From: Acidobacteriota bacterium
GTDB taxonomy: Bacteria > Acidobacteriota > Terriglobia > Bryobacterales > Bryobacteraceae
Length of the DNA stretch: 64,000 bases
Direction: 5' to 3'
NCBI GenBank assembly: GCA_016185425.1
Contig: JACPNQ010000002.1
Location: 1 to 64,000 of the forward strand
Part shown: positions 8,289-15,631 of the stretch, piece by piece
How positions within the stretch are numbered: position 1 is the first letter of the stretch
Layout: every line of letters begins with the position of its first letter
Position numbers and translations under genes: made by a program
The notes under the pieces: model-generated
What the model was told of the DNA's origin: nothing
What the model saw: only the letters and a program-made list of their open reading frames with translations
Databases searched by the model: none

Positions 8289-9575
8289 ATGAACAACGTT
8301 CGTCTGACAGCGGGCCTCCTCTTGGCTCCGGTACTCGTGCTGGTGGCGGCGCTGGCGCGAGCCGACGACTGGCCGCAATGGCGAGGGCCGAAGCGGGATG
8401 GCCACTCCAAAGAGACAGGGCTGCTCAAAGCGTGGCCGAAGGACGGCCCGAAACTGATCTGGCAGGTGAAGGACTTGGGCAGCGGCTACTCCACACCGTC
8501 GGTGGTCGGCGGCCGGGTTTACGTGTTCGCCAATAAGGGGCTCGAGAACGAATTTGTCACGGCCCTCGACGCGAATGACGGCAGCCTGTTGTGGGCCACT
8601 CGGATTGCCAAGGTCGGCAACCCGGAGCAGCAGCCGAACTATCCGGCCGCTCGCTCCTCGCCGACCGTCGATGGTGCGGTGCTCTACGCACTCGGCTCCG
8701 ACGGCGACCTCGTTTCTTTGGACACCGCCACCGGCAAGGTGCGCTGGCGAAAGAGCCTCCGTGCAGACTTCGGCGGCCAGCCAGGGACATGGGCCTATGC
8801 GGAGTCGCCGCTGGTGGACGGCGACATGGTCGTCGTCACGCCCGGCGGCGCTGAGGCTACTATCGTGGCGCTGAACAAGAACAATGGCGAGGCGGTATGG
8901 AAGTGCGCGGTCCCTGGCGGTGCCAGGGCCGGGTATTCCTCGATCGTCGTGGCCGAGGCGGGCGGCGTGCGGCAGTACGTATCGTATACGGGTGACGGTC
9001 TGGTCGGAGTTGAGGCAAAGACCGGGAGATTCCTGTGGAGGTACGGCAGGACGTCAGGTCCCCAGGGCATGAGTATTCTGACGCCGGTCGTTAATGACAG
9101 TCTGGTCTATAGCGCCAACGAGCCCTTGGGCGGCGCTGCCGTGCGGATCGTCGTCGATGGTACTGCGGCCAAGGTCGACGAAGTGTACCGCGGCATGAAG
9201 CTGCCCAGAATGATCGGTGGCGCGGTGCTCATCGGCGGGCGCCTCTATGGCGCCAGCGGTATGGCGCTCGTGTGCGCCGATTTCAAGACCGGTGAAGTCA
9301 AATGGTCCGAGCGGAGCGTGGCCCCTGGCGCGGTGGCCTACGCGGATGGCCGGCTATACCTGCACGGGGAGAGCGGCGAAGTGGCGCTGGTCGAGGCTAC
9401 TCCAGATGGGTACCGTGAGCACGGCCGCTTCACGCCGCCGAACCCACCTGACCAGCGGGCCAACCGCGGGGAGAAGGCTTGGGCTTACCCGGTGATTGCC
9501 AATGGCCGGCTCTACGTCCGCGACGCCGATTCCCTGTGGTGCTACGACCTCAAGGCTGCCGCGGCCGGGAAGTAA
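8289..9575 (+). CDS. Secreted PQQ-like beta-propeller protein
   Basis: The chosen start at 8289 follows GCAAGGAG and gives a signal peptide ending near LARA, just before DDWPQWRGPKRDG. The remaining roughly 400 residues are a series of PQQ-type blades with repeated motifs such as VTALDANDGSLLW, VSLDTATGKVRWRK and VGVEAKTGRFLWRY. The WPQWRGP opening is common in planctomycete and acidobacterial propellers that do not bind PQQ. No heme or dehydrogenase motif is seen. It is the last gene of the sulfatase cluster; a scaffold or binding role outside the cytoplasm is an inference. Confidence 0.8.
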   Translation: MNNVRLTAGLLLAPVLVLVAALARADDWPQWRGPKRDGHSKETGLLKAWPKDGPKLIWQVKDLGSGYSTPSVVGGRVYVFANKGLENEFVTALDANDGSLLWATRIAKVGNPEQQPNYPAARSSPTVDGAVLYALGSDGDLVSLDTATGKVRWRKSLRADFGGQPGTWAYAESPLVDGDMVVVTPGGAEATIVALNKNNGEAVWKCAVPGGARAGYSSIVVAEAGGVRQYVSYTGDGLVGVEAKTGRFLWRYGRTSGPQGMSILTPVVNDSLVYSANEPLGGAAVRIVVDGTAAKVDEVYRGMKLPRMIGGAVLIGGRLYGASGMALVCADFKTGEVKWSERSVAPGAVAYADGRLYLHGESGEVALVEATPDGYREHGRFTPPNPPDQRANRGEKAWAYPVIANGRLYVRDADSLWCYDLKAAAAGK

Positions 9576-9698
9576 AAACCAGCATCCGAGCCGGAGTATG
9601 GCGAGTCTCGACTCCGAGGGGCAGATCGTCGACAAACCCGAACCAATCCACATGAGCGAAAAGTCGCCTATACGCGGATGTGCCCGCGTATGCTTGGA

Positions 9699-9914
9699 TC
9701 ACGCTCGGCGAAATCCCCCCGAAATCGCGTGCAGTTCACCAAAATCAAGGTCAAGCGTAAGTACGATTCGGCCCTCTGCGGCGGCCTTCTCCATAATCGC
9801 AACATCTGGTAACCGATGAAGTCCTCGTTCCCTCTGGTGCGTCGCATCATGGCCGGAATCTCGCAGGAATCGAACGGTCGCCTCCGATAAGCCCCTGTCT
9901 GCAAGAAACTTCAA
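9699..9914 (-). pseudogene. DUF5615 PIN-like toxin, truncated by frameshift
   Basis: The frame starts with TTG (MKFLADRGLSEATVRFLRDSG) and includes LTLDLDFGEL, the acidic core of DUF5615 PIN-like proteins. It ends at 71 residues, while the family is usually around 110-120. The break falls in a run of six G: the frame that would restore family-like sequence continues GGISPSVIQAY. The start codon overlaps the stop of the upstream antitoxin remnant, as in intact DUF433-DUF5615 pairs. It is most likely an inactive toxin gene. Confidence 0.7.
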
Positions 9915-10053
9915 GCGGCTGGGCTCACAAACGGGTGAAATTCATCGTCGGCGTGCGCCGCAACAGATAACAACGCCTACCGAATATCAGCCTCCACGAG
10001 ATCTGGATACTCCGTCACAATTTTTCCCGGTTCGACATGCCGTTGGCCACCAG
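9911..10053 (-). pseudogene. DUF433 antitoxin, C-terminal remnant
   Basis: Reading leftward from 10053 one finds LVANGMSNREK, then after a one-base shift KIVTEYPDLVEADIR, an in-frame stop, and ALLSVAA. This matches the conserved helix-turn-helix tail of DUF433 antitoxins, which precede DUF5615 toxins. The first half of the gene is missing: homology begins exactly next to the left end of the IS remnant at 10054. The gene therefore has a 5' truncation, a frameshift and a nonsense codon. Confidence 0.65.
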
Positions 10054-10491
10054 GTTAACCCGACTTCCGCAGTTTGAAGGCTAAGCACCTGTATTTGCAA
10101 CACAGAGGTGCAAAAGTCGTCACTACAAGCGGAATTCGAGGGAGGCGGGCAGCGCCAAGCCGAGCCGTTGCAGGAGAATCGCCTGATGATCTGAGGGACG
10201 CGCAATGCATCGTTTCCGAATGATGACGCCATTGCGAGCCGGCAGCACGACATCTACAACAGCCATCTCACTGAGTTCGGCAAATACCTTTCGCGGCTCA
10301 TCGCCCAGCCCCGCCGCCCGACACATCTGCCCCAGCGTGCGTCACAGCGCGACTTTTCGCGCCGCTTCGGCTGATCCTGTTCCGACGCGCGTTGCAAACA
10401 AGAGCTTGACCTTTTGTTTCTTGCAGCCAATACCGATCAACACATGCTCACTTTTTTCGCAGATCAAACAAACTGCGGAAGCTGGGCTAAC
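10054..10491. mobile_element. Decayed insertion-sequence remnant with 23-bp terminal inverted repeats
   Basis: The left end 10054-10076 (GTTAACCCGACTTCCGCAG plus TTTG) and the right end 10469-10491 read inward are identical at 20 of 23 positions. Inside lies a leftward fragment of a transposase C-terminus. At about 438 bp it is far too short for a complete IS, so it is an internally deleted copy. The left flank is the truncated DUF433 gene and the right flank the truncated nucleotidyltransferase gene. No target-site duplication is visible, so a deletion or recombination probably followed insertion. Confidence 0.7.
10123..10326 (-). pseudogene. Transposase C-terminal fragment (IS1634-like)
   Basis: The 67-residue leftward frame contains KVFAELSEMAVVDVVLP followed by ARPSDHQAILLQRLGLALP. 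This resembles the C-terminal end of IS1634/IS4-group transposases (VDVVLP ... RP..Q..LL.RLGL.LP). The N-terminus and the catalytic DDE core are missing. It lies between the two inverted repeats of the IS remnant. The family assignment comes from memory of the motif and is moderate. Confidence 0.5.
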
Positions 10492-10594
10492 TCTCGACTT
10501 ACCCTCCCTCATCAAAGCGAAGCGCGCAGCCGGACGGAGCAAGGACTTGGCTGCGATACCTGAGTTGGAGAGTCTCCTCGACGCCGACGCTTAG
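10492..10594 (+). pseudogene. Nucleotidyltransferase-like gene, C-terminal remnant
   Basis: Directly after the right IS end the frame reads LDLPSLIKAKRAAGRSKD then LAAIPELESLLDADA and a stop. This ending is common in small nucleotidyltransferase-fold proteins of the kind found in toxin-antitoxin-like pairs. Everything upstream of residue LTLD belongs to the IS, so the gene body is lost. Its last 54 bases are repeated near position 143. Confidence 0.5.
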
Positions 10595-10722
10595 TGGTGA
10601 CCGCCGATCGCACGACAGTAGGTCCGGCGGTGGAAAATTTGCTCGAAATGCGCCCGCCAACGTTCCGCACGCGCTGAATTGGGCCGTCCGGCATTCAAGG
10701 TGTCGATCTTCTTCCGTAGCCG
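10539..10722. repeat. Segmental duplication, copy B
   Basis: This block is the partner of 141-400, with the middle 76 bp of copy A missing so that the two matching blocks are fused at 10648/10649. The right edge stops abruptly at 10722, four bases before the hicB stop codon. This suggests that HicAB arrived by insertion or recombination at this point. Confidence 0.9.
10649..10722 (-). pseudogene. Fragment of a second prfH gene
   Basis: On the reverse strand this reads RLRKKIDTLNAGRPNSARAE and then RWRAH. It is nearly identical to residues 167-191 of the PrfH at 272-904 (two changes, RD to PN). The rest of the gene is absent: the 5' side runs into hicB and the 3' end is deleted. This is evidence that a second prfH locus once existed or that part of it was copied here. 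Confidence 0.8.
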
Positions 10723-10725
10723 ATT

Positions 10726-10938
10726 CTACGCCGGCAACTCCACCTCAATCTCCCGAACCATCGACTCCGCTGACGGCCGCACCCGAACACTCTCCCAATA
10801 AATCTTGATCGCCTCGCCCGCCCGTGCGGTCAATTCCTCCACCGTCCGGCCCGTCACCAAAATGGTCGGCAGTTCCGGGACGTAGGCGCTATACCCGGCC
10901 GCATCACCTTCAATCACTAACGAGTATTTGCGCAGCAT
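10726..10938 (-). CDS. hicB: HicB-family antitoxin
   Basis: This 70-residue protein has the HicB partial RNase-H-like fold: YSLVIEGDAAGYSAYVPELP, then TVEELTARAGEAI and a short terminal strand. It is the short form without an added DNA-binding domain. Its ATG overlaps the hicA stop (TGATG). The antitoxin binds and neutralises HicA. A 74-bp prfH fragment begins four bases after its stop. Confidence 0.85.
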   Translation of the reverse strand: MLRKYSLVIEGDAAGYSAYVPELPTILVTGRTVEELTARAGEAIKIYWESVRVRPSAESMVREIEVELPA

Positions 10939-11135
10939 CAGTTAGAGTCCTCAAGATCTGTTTGCTTCAGAATAGCGCGATACGTACCGGGGCGCACATC
11001 GTCCCCAAGCCGGCCAGACACCACTGTAATCCGGCCATCGGAGTGTTTGTAAATCCGGTGATCCCCGGACGTCCTCGAATGGCGCCAACCCGCCTTTTCC
11101 AGGAGCTTGATCAGCTCGCGAACCTTGATCGGCAA
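10938..11135 (-). CDS. hicA: HicA-family mRNA interferase toxin
   Basis: This 65-residue double-stranded-RNA-binding-fold toxin shows the HicA order: VRELIKLLEKAGWRHSRTSG, the catalytic His in GDHRIYKH, and a terminal strand with RPGTYRAILKQ. HicA cleaves mRNA and stops growth when HicB is lost. It precedes hicB, the usual order, and both look intact, in contrast to the broken TA module 0.8 kb away. Confidence 0.85.
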   Translation of the reverse strand: MPIKVRELIKLLEKAGWRHSRTSGDHRIYKHSDGRITVVSGRLGDDVRPGTYRAILKQTDLEDSN

Positions 11136-11265
11136 TCTTCCAGCCTACCTCTGCTATCCTAAAATTTCACCCGCCCGGAGCACAGTCCGCCCCACCCCAC
11201 TCCCAGTCGCAGCTTTGCCCAAAAGGCCAAGATGCCTTGCCCATTCCATTCGCGAGGTATCACGC

Positions 11266-14200
11266 ATGCGATTTATCGCAACTCTTTTTGCTCTCTTCAC
11301 AGCGCTATCCGCCCAGACCTTCCGCGGCAACATCGCCGGGACCGTCCAGGACGCAAGCGGCGCCGCAATCCCGAACGCCGCCGTCAAGCTCGAAAGCCCA
11401 TCCACCGGACTCACCCGCGCGGTCATGGCGTCCGCCAGCGGCGACTTCACCATGGCGGAACTCCCCACCGGTCTCTACACGATCGGTGTCACCCATCCCG
11501 GCTTCGAATCCAAAAAGATCGACAAAATCGAAGTCGTCGTCTCCAAAACCACCAACCTTAACATCACCCTCGGCGTAGCCTCCCAAGCCTCTCTCATCGA
11601 AGTCAGCGCCCAAGCCGTCACCCTCGAAACGACCTCCACCGCGCTCGTCGGCGTCGTCGACACACGCACCGTCAAGGACCTTCCCCTCAATGGCCGCGAC
11701 TTCCGCCAGATGCTCAAAATGGCCCCCGGCGTCAACGCCGCCAACAGCTCCGTCAACGGCATGAGGACCAGCGGCAACAACTACCAGATCGACGGCGCCG
11801 ACAATAACGACGCATTCCACAACACCTCCGCCGTCAACCAGGGCGGCGTCGCCGGCATCGCCGGAACCCTTCTCCCTGTCGAAGCCATCGACCAGTTCTC
11901 CATTCAGACCAACGCCGGGGCCGACGTCGGCCGCAACGGCGGCTCTTCCGTCAACCTGGTCATCAAGTCCGGCACCAACTCGCTCCACGGCTCGGCGTAC
12001 TACTTCAACCGCAACGAAGCCCTCGCTTCCCCCTCGCCCCTCCAGCCCGAAGGCCAGAAGGCCCGCGCCATTCGCAACCACCAGTACGGTCTCTCCCTCG
12101 GCGGACCCGTCATCAGGAACCGCACCTTCTTCTTCGTCACAGGTGAAGGCCAGGACGCCAACGCGGCCAACTCCGCCCTCGCCACGGTCCCCTCCGACGC
12201 CTGGGTCGCCGACGCTCGAACTCTGATGGCCCAATACGGCGTCCCCGTCAACCCGCTCTCTCTCAACATGCTTACCTTCTGGCCCGCGCGCACCAAGTCC
12301 GCCGGCGCGGGCGCCAATAACTTCCTGAATGCCGACTCCAGCACATACAACAGCTACAACGGCATCATCAAGGTGGACCACCGCTTCAACGCTAACCACT
12401 CGCTCTCCGCGCGTTACTTCGGCGGCACCGGCGCCCAAACCGCCCCGACAGGCTCCCAGTTGAAGGAGTACTTCCAGGTCGCGCCCAGCCGCATGCATAA
12501 CGTCTCCGTCGTGCTCAACAGCGTGCTCACGCCCCGCATGGTCAACCAGTTGACCCTCGGAACAAACTTCTTCCTCCAGGTCTTCAACGACGCCGACACC
12601 TCCATCGACCCCAACGCCCTTGGCCTCATCACCGGCGTCACCGAGCCCTCTCTGCGCGGCACGCCAACCACGAACATCACGGGCTTCACGCAGGTCGGCT
12701 CCACTCAGCCGCTCGGCCGCATCGATACCACCGGCCATCTCACCGATAACCTCTCCTATACCTTCGGCAAGCACCAGTTGAAGGTCGGCGGCGAATACCG
12801 CCGTGCCCTGCTCGACGTCTTCTACGACACCAACAAGCGCGGAACATTTACGTTCGACGGCGCACGCGGACCGTGGGCCTCGTCCACCGCCAGCGGCACG
12901 CTCAAGGCGATGGCCGATTTCCTCGCCGGCTACACCAGTAATTCGAGCGGCGCCATCATCGTCCGCGGGCAGTTGCAGCGCGACTACACCCAGAACTCCT
13001 TCGACTCCTGGGTCCACGACACCTGGCAGCTCACCCCCACGCTCAGTCTTAACTACGGGGTTCGCTTCACCTACCACGGCCCTCTCGGCGATAAGAAAAA
13101 CTCCCTCGCCACCTTCGTTCCCGGCAAGGGCTTCGTCGGACCGGGATCGGGCCTCGACACCATCTACCCGCGCGATCTGAATAACTTCATGCCGCGCGCC
13201 GGCTTCGCCTGGACGCCCAAGCGCAACGGCAAAACCGTTCTTCGCGGCAGCCTCGGCTTCTTCAACGACGTTCCGCCGCTCAACTTCATGGTCGCCAATA
13301 CCGGCATGCCCAACGGCGGATCGGCCGGCGTCCACGCCAATCCCGGCGGCCCCACTCCGGTCTATTCCATCGCGCTGAGCTCGGTGAATCTTACCGCCGG
13401 CACGCCAATCTTCGGAACGGCATCCCCGCGTCCACCATTCGGCGCATTCGCGATCAGCCAGGACTACCGCACGCCCTACGTCATCAATATGAATTTCAAC
13501 GTGCAGCAGCAGTTGACCGCGGGCACCATCCTGCAGGTAGGCTACGTCGGCTCGCAGGGCCGCAAATTAAGCTTCCTGCGTAACATCAACGCGCCCATCC
13601 CCGGCACCACGGGAACTGTTCAGGCGCGCCGCCCCTACTCGGCCGCCTATCCCGATCTCGCCGCCATCAACATGCTCGAGAGCAATACCAATTCGAACTA
13701 CAACTCGATGCAGGTACAACTCCGCCAGACAATGTGGAAAGGCGTCACCGGCGTTCTCAACTACACCTGGAGCAAAGCGATCGACTACGGCTCCGACGTC
13801 CGCAACAACCTGCCGACAAACTCTTACGATCTCCGCAACGAGAAGGGACCTTCGTCGTTCGATACGCGCCATGTGCTCACGGCTTTCTTGAGCTACGAAG
13901 TCCCCGCGTTCGTGAAAGCGATGCCGCTGCTGATGAAGGGATGGCAGTTTAACTCGCTGTTCACCGCTTACGGCGGCCAGCCGCTCAACATCCTCGCCGG
14001 CACCAATATCAGCACGTCCGGTGACAGCCGCGATCGCGCCAACGTCGTAGGCGATCCGTTCTCGGGCGTCGTGCAGCCAACGGGGACGCGCTCCGTCCGG
14101 TACTTCAACGCCGCCGCCTTCGCCGCGCCCGCCGCGGGTACATTCGGCAACATCGGCCGCAACGCGATCTACGGTCCCGGCTTCGGCGCCATCGACTTCT

Positions 14201-14421
14201 CCATCTTCAAGACCACGCCGATCACCGAAAAAATCTCGACCCAGTTCCGCGTCGAGATCTTCAATCTCACCAACCGCACCAACTGGGCCAATCCCGGCAC
14301 ATCGCTCGCAAGCTCCTCCACGTTCGGTCTACTCACCAACACGAGGAACGGCAGCGGTGCTCCCGGCATTGGCGTCGGCGAACCTCGCAACATCCAGTTG
14401 GCGTTGAAGGTTATCTTCTAA
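11266..14421 (+). CDS. TonB-dependent receptor, Oar-like, with carboxypeptidase regulatory-like N-terminus
   Basis: The start at 11266 gives a signal peptide (MRFIATLFALFTALSAQ) and a protein of 1051 residues. Residues about 20-105 form a carboxypeptidase-regulatory-like Ig fold (NIAGTVQDASGAAIPNAAV). Next come the plug region (DLPLNGRDFRQMLKMAPG, YQIDGADNND) and a long beta barrel rich in Asn, Tyr and Gly. Such receptors are abundant in Solibacter-type acidobacteria and import or bind polymers such as peptides or glycans. A secreted M19 dipeptidase starts 12 bp downstream, hinting at peptide uptake. The substrate is not readable from the sequence. Confidence 0.88.
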   Translation: MRFIATLFALFTALSAQTFRGNIAGTVQDASGAAIPNAAVKLESPSTGLTRAVMASASGDFTMAELPTGLYTIGVTHPGFESKKIDKIEVVVSKTTNLNITLGVASQASLIEVSAQAVTLETTSTALVGVVDTRTVKDLPLNGRDFRQMLKMAPGVNAANSSVNGMRTSGNNYQIDGADNNDAFHNTSAVNQGGVAGIAGTLLPVEAIDQFSIQTNAGADVGRNGGSSVNLVIKSGTNSLHGSAYYFNRNEALASPSPLQPEGQKARAIRNHQYGLSLGGPVIRNRTFFFVTGEGQDANAANSALATVPSDAWVADARTLMAQYGVPVNPLSLNMLTFWPARTKSAGAGANNFLNADSSTYNSYNGIIKVDHRFNANHSLSARYFGGTGAQTAPTGSQLKEYFQVAPSRMHNVSVVLNSVLTPRMVNQLTLGTNFFLQVFNDADTSIDPNALGLITGVTEPSLRGTPTTNITGFTQVGSTQPLGRIDTTGHLTDNLSYTFGKHQLKVGGEYRRALLDVFYDTNKRGTFTFDGARGPWASSTASGTLKAMADFLAGYTSNSSGAIIVRGQLQRDYTQNSFDSWVHDTWQLTPTLSLNYGVRFTYHGPLGDKKNSLATFVPGKGFVGPGSGLDTIYPRDLNNFMPRAGFAWTPKRNGKTVLRGSLGFFNDVPPLNFMVANTGMPNGGSAGVHANPGGPTPVYSIALSSVNLTAGTPIFGTASPRPPFGAFAISQDYRTPYVINMNFNVQQQLTAGTILQVGYVGSQGRKLSFLRNINAPIPGTTGTVQARRPYSAAYPDLAAINMLESNTNSNYNSMQVQLRQTMWKGVTGVLNYTWSKAIDYGSDVRNNLPTNSYDLRNEKGPSSFDTRHVLTAFLSYEVPAFVKAMPLLMKGWQFNSLFTAYGGQPLNILAGTNISTSGDSRDRANVVGDPFSGVVQPTGTRSVRYFNAAAFAAPAAGTFGNIGRNAIYGPGFGAIDFSIFKTTPITEKISTQFRVEIFNLTNRTNWANPGTSLASSSTFGLLTNTRNGSGAPGIGVGEPRNIQLALKVIF

Positions 14422-14433
14422 CGAAGGACATTC

Positions 14434-15630
14434 ATGCGATTCATTGCGACTCTCGCCCTGGGCGCCTGCGCTATCTCTGCGCAAGCGCCCAAGCGCACCA
14501 TCACCGACGCCGAAGTGAAGAAGGTTCACCGCTCGGCCCTCGTGCTTGATACACACAACGATGTCACCAGCCGCACCGTCACCGGCTTCGACATCGGCAA
14601 GGCCTCAAGCGAAGGCCATACAGACTTGATTCGCTATCGCGCCGGCGGCTTCGGCGCGCAGTTCTTCGCGGTCTTCGTCGCCGCGAATTATGTGGAAGGC
14701 AATCGCAGCGCGCACCGCGCGATGGACATGATCGATACGGTCAAATACGACATCGCCGGCAAACACCCGAACGATTTCGAAATGGCCTACACCGCCGCCG
14801 ATATCGTTCGCATTCACAAGAAGGGCAAGATCGCCTCGCTGATGGGAATCGAAGGCGGCCATGCGATCGAAGACAGCCTTCGCCTTCTCCGCGACTTCTA
14901 CGCGCTTGGCATCCGCTACATGACGCTGACCCACTCGAACACCAACAACTGGGCCGGTTCCTCGGGCGACATCGATGGCCGCACAAAGGGCCTCACCGAT
15001 TTCGGTAAGGATGTTGTGCGCGAGATGAACCGGTTGGGCATGATGGTCGACATCTCGCACGTCTCCGACAAAACATTTTGGGATGCGCTGGAAGTAAGCT
15101 CCGCGCCGCTTCTCGCCTCGCACTCCTCCTGCCGCGCGATCTCGAACATTCCACGCAACATGACCGATGAGATGATCATCGCTCTCGCCAGGAAGGGCGG
15201 TGTGGTGCAAGTGAATTTTGGCTGCGAGTTCCTCTCGCAGAAATCCGCCGATACTTCCGCGTTCGGAAATCCCGCCGTCCGCGCGAAGATCACCGAAGCG
15301 ATGAAAGAATTCAAAGGCACGCTGGCGGAACGCCGCGCGAAGATGCGCGAAGTCTCTCGCTCCATGGGAGTCAAGACCGTCCCCGCCACTCTCGCCGATG
15401 CCGTCGCACACATCGATCACATCGTCAAAATCGCCGGTATCGATGCAGTCGGTATCGGCGCCGACTACGACGGCGTCGACTGTGTTCCCGAAGGCCTCGA
15501 CGATGTCAGTAAAATGCCCAATTTAACGCGCGCCCTGCTCGAAAAAGGCTACACCGCGAAAGACATCCGCAAGCTCTACGGAGAGAACCTGCTGCGTGTC
15601 ATGCGCAACGTCGAAAAAGCGCGTAAGTAG
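14434..15630 (+). CDS. Membrane dipeptidase, peptidase family M19
   Basis: This 398-residue protein has a signal peptide (MRFIATLALGACAISAQ) whose first seven residues equal those of the receptor upstream. The renal-dipeptidase fold is clear: VLDTHNDV with zinc ligands H41 and D43, GIEGGHAIEDSLRLLR with the bridging Glu, LTHSNTNNW, MVDISHVS and SHSSCRAI with His ligands, and the terminal GIGADYDGV. It hydrolyses dipeptides, including some with D-residues. It is likely cotranscribed with the TonB receptor. Confidence 0.92.
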   Translation: MRFIATLALGACAISAQAPKRTITDAEVKKVHRSALVLDTHNDVTSRTVTGFDIGKASSEGHTDLIRYRAGGFGAQFFAVFVAANYVEGNRSAHRAMDMIDTVKYDIAGKHPNDFEMAYTAADIVRIHKKGKIASLMGIEGGHAIEDSLRLLRDFYALGIRYMTLTHSNTNNWAGSSGDIDGRTKGLTDFGKDVVREMNRLGMMVDISHVSDKTFWDALEVSSAPLLASHSSCRAISNIPRNMTDEMIIALARKGGVVQVNFGCEFLSQKSADTSAFGNPAVRAKITEAMKEFKGTLAERRAKMREVSRSMGVKTVPATLADAVAHIDHIVKIAGIDAVGIGADYDGVDCVPEGLDDVSKMPNLTRALLEKGYTAKDIRKLYGENLLRVMRNVEKARK

Positions 15631-15631
15631 T

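Noticed and set aside
11305..13335. A 676-residue open frame antisense to the first TonB receptor
   Set aside because: It mirrors the codon pattern of the receptor, is Gly/Val/Asp-rich low-complexity sequence, and has no family motif. It is a shadow of GC-rich coding DNA.
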